Origin: Ancylostoma caninum
Lineage: Eukaryota; Nematoda; Chromadorea; Rhabditida; Ancylostomatidae
Length of the DNA: 64,000 nt
NCBI GenBank assembly: GCA_037903475.1
Contig: JBAJFG010000034.1
Span: 806,001 to 870,000, forward strand
Reading direction: 5' to 3'
Shown here: in pieces, positions 61,581-64,000 of the stretch
Layout: the number at the start of each line of letters is the position of its first letter
How positions within the stretch are numbered: position 1 is the first letter of the stretch
Program-made: the position numbers and the translations under genes
The notes under the pieces: generated by a model
Told to the model about the DNA's origin: nothing
What the model saw: the letters and a program-made list of their open reading frames with translations, nothing else
The model's database searches: none

Positions 61581-63325
61581 CTATGGGGAACAGCTTAGAA
61601 AATGTTTTCCGATAACTTGCATATCACACTCATCTTTCCTTCGGTTTTCAAGAATATTAAAAAGAAACTTTTGAGTTATTTCGAACAGGCTTCTCTACTA
61701 AACTACCCATATAATATCACGACATAATGAAGTGCATTTTTTGTTTCAAAGTCCTGCTACTTACCAGAAGAGCAAGAAACTGATTCAATCAATTAAAACG
61801 AATTCATCCATTGTAGTCTAGTCGCTGTTTTTCTTCCTAAAATGTAAATTTACTTTCCTGCAAGTTAAGGTCGCAGCAATGCCGGGCTTTCAAGTCCTTT
61901 CTTTACTTTGTTGCTGAGATTTTTATGGGGAGGCTCCTGATTCTTCAAGAAATTAGCCAAATATGTAGTCGTAAGCTGTTGACAACCATAAAGGATATAA
62001 ACTGAACTGAGAAGAAACCTGGACAACACCCTGACTAAAAAGTATCACAATGTTCTTCTGCATTCTCCTTCAATTCCCTCGAAAGCACTTCCGAATTCAT
62101 GAAACCAGCCTCGTCAGAGGAACTGGTTCATTTGAGGCAGTGATTGTTGTTAGGTGATAAATTTTTTGTCGAATTGAGGTTGATGAGGGAACGTGCGCAC
62201 GTGCTGCCGCCTTTGTCGCTTCGTTGTGATTTATACGTCAAGTATGGCTGAATCAAACGAAATTATTCAATTCGCCTTTCAATATGCCGCTCGATGTGTG
62301 GCCGTCCAACAGTGCGAGGCACCGACGAGTTTGAATTTTGCTTGAGAAATCCTTGAAGCAGGGTGATTTGCACGAAGATGCAGAATTATTCTGGAGTACT
62401 CACAAGAGCGAATATTTTGGAGGAGAACCGCTTGACATGGTTCTCTACCATAGTGACAGTGGCAACAGGATTACGTCGTTTGTCGTTTAGATAATCTCAG
62501 GAACAACGATTCCTTTGGCGTGCAACCACCGCCGCGCACTTGTTACTGCTAGCAATTACTAGTTGTTACGTTTGTGACGTCACCATGATACGCAACAAAG
62601 AACTCGGATGAGTCGGCAAACATTGCAAGTCGACGTCTGAACTCTGCATGTGCACGGCCAGAGTCATCTGCCTCTGCCTTTACCTTTCAAAAACCGCGCT
62701 GGGAACAAAGCCAATTTTCTCACATGTCTGTTTTACTCAAGTACTCATTGTACTCATTAATATTCATTATACGAGATACATAATCGATTTTACAAACATA
62801 GATACAGTAGTTATGACACATAAAGGTTTCTGAAGCATCTGTCACTGTCCCCTTTGAAAGCTGTAAATCCAGAGGAGGGCCGGAACCCTCGTCCTCATAA
62901 CAGCCGTGGATGCTTGGTGAGGTGAATCGATAAGATTCCGTTTCCGCTACTTACAAAGGCAATTTAGCACCCAAAATATAATGAGCTGGGTAGTGGCGTG
63001 CGGACGTCTGAGGTAAACCCGCAAACTTCGAGGCGACATTTGGTGAGCAATACATATACGCAAAAGAACGACGAACACACAGAAGAGTATGAACACACAT
63101 GATAACATTACAATATGTATAACAATTGGGAAAAACTGGTAACTAACTCGTAGCGACACAATTTTCAACAGCACTGGTCTGATTGAGAGAGAGACGTTTC
63201 TCAATGAATAGCCTTTTTGAAAGTTTTCCGAAGTTCTCTGGATAGCATTTTCTGGAAACCTCAAGGATATCTACGCCTATGTTCCTCGTTTTCTTTGTAA
63301 GATCTAGGTACTATTCTATGTTTTC
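61581..63325. other. Intergenic stretch, no gene supported
   Basis: A 33-residue plus-strand frame at 62244-62345 starts MAESNEIIQFAFQYAARC and looks protein-like, but no donor or next exon is visible. The rest shows nothing. Confidence 0.35.
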
Positions 63326-63665
63326 TCAATGAAATTGATGGTATATTTCTGCTGGAAACATGGCCGCAGGGTGGTGAGGTGGAGGATAGTGAGGGGGCGG
63401 ACCATAAGGCGGAGGACGAATCAGAGGCGCGGACGAGGGAAACTGTAGCGGCATCTGAAATCAAGACTGTGCTTTTCATGGATTTTCCTGCGCTGTCCAG
63501 ACAATAATGAAGTTCATGGTAGCTTCAAATGCTCAAGAACCCACAAAATACCTCATTAATATCCGGCTTAATGTTCAGAAAAGGATCTCCAGGAGTTCCA
63601 GTGCTTGCATGTCCCGAATCGCTGCTCTCATCCAACTCCGGCGTGATGCAGTTCTTCTCATGAGC
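63326..63665 (-). CDS. C-terminal two exons of a proline-rich protein, 5' part off the right edge
   Basis: Exons 63552-63665 (38 codons) and 63326-63454 (42 codons plus stop) are both phase 0 with good borders (acceptors TTGTATAG and TTTCAG, donor GTATTT). The first reads CITPELDESSDSGHASTGTP, then NIKPDINE. The second reads LIRPPPYGPPPHYPPPHHPA and ends IYHQFH. An acidic Ser/Thr/Gly stretch followed by a Pro/His/Tyr-rich end is common in the activation tails of developmental transcription factors, but no DNA-binding domain is in the window, so this is only a suggestion. The sequence from 63666 to 64000 contains no further exon I can support. Confidence 0.6.
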
Positions 63666-64000
63666 CTATACAAGTCAACATTTGCAAAGGATCCGTTCCA
63701 TAAACGTAACCTCGTCCTCCTCCACCCCCCGTTTTCCCGTTTTTATGTGATGGTTCATGAATGCGAGCGCTATTCGCTGCTTTGCATCACACCGCAAAAC
63801 AAAAACCCGATTTCGAGGCGCTGAACGCGACTGTAACGCAAGAAAATATCGCGAGAAAATTCCACTCGCCCATCTGGATGAGGTAAAGATGCACGGCTGA
63901 GGTCTGAGGTCAGAACCTCAGCGATCGGAGCTAGTTATCTGAACGCGCGCGAAATAGGCGCTAAGCCGACCAAATGCCAATAACATGTCAGCGGATGAGC

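Noticed and set aside
62244..62345. 33-residue frame starting MAESNEIIQFAF
   Set aside because: Protein-like, but there is no donor, partner exon or acceptor near the start; too short to call.
1..64000. tRNA, rRNA and snRNA genes
   Set aside because: I looked for GGTTCGAATC-type T-arms and conserved rRNA words on both strands and saw none that folded; a covariance-model scan was not possible.

Overview
The window reads as nuclear DNA of a clade V (strongylid, hookworm-like) nematode. The base composition is AT-rich, exons are short (45-200 bp) and separated by long introns, acceptors are the nematode TTTCAG type, one start codon lies one base after such an acceptor (as expected for trans-splicing to a spliced leader), and one gene is a nematode DEG-3-like acetylcholine-receptor subunit. 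Introns and intergenic DNA are full of short foldback elements. The species is an inference. No bacterial-style operon, CRISPR array, rRNA or tRNA was seen.

Layout. 1-4530 (minus): most of a pyrroline-5-carboxylate reductase gene in seven exons, whose 3' end lies off the left edge. 4531-28131: about 23.6 kb with no gene I can defend, holding four or five foldback or terminal-inverted-repeat elements, a 70-bp tandem duplication, microsatellites and a decayed Myb-like coding remnant. 28132-33947 (plus): a complete TMEM164 homologue in seven exons. 34-40 kb: sparse, with two more inverted-repeat elements and weak minus-strand candidate exons. 40276-47602 (plus): a complete or nearly complete nicotinic-type receptor subunit in thirteen exons. 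Its first large intron holds opposite-facing coding-like fragments that share a peptide. About 47.7-48.2 kb (plus): a weak small gene placed like a downstream operon member. 49895-52604 (minus): a complete, divergent mitochondrial ADP/ATP carrier in nine exons. 53.2-54.1 kb (minus): a frameshifted small secreted-protein candidate and another unproven reading frame. 55037-57173 (plus): a DGCR6/gonadal family gene in four exons. 58034-59295 (plus): a four-exon gene for a 109-residue protein I do not recognise. 60.5-61.6 kb (minus): a chain of plausible exons of an unknown gene. 63326-63665 (minus): the last two exons of a proline-rich protein that begins off the right edge.

The genes are functionally unrelated (proline synthesis, ether-lipid acyl transfer, neuronal signalling, mitochondrial nucleotide exchange) and lie on both strands, so this is an ordinary chromosomal segment. 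All exon chains were assembled by eye from splice sites, reading phase and remembered family motifs. The assignments of the reductase, TMEM164, receptor, carrier and DGCR6 genes are strong. The small-gene candidates are weak and marked so. The most unusual material is the mobile-element landscape, particularly a three-member TTAA-flanked family, and the inverted coding fragments inside the receptor gene.
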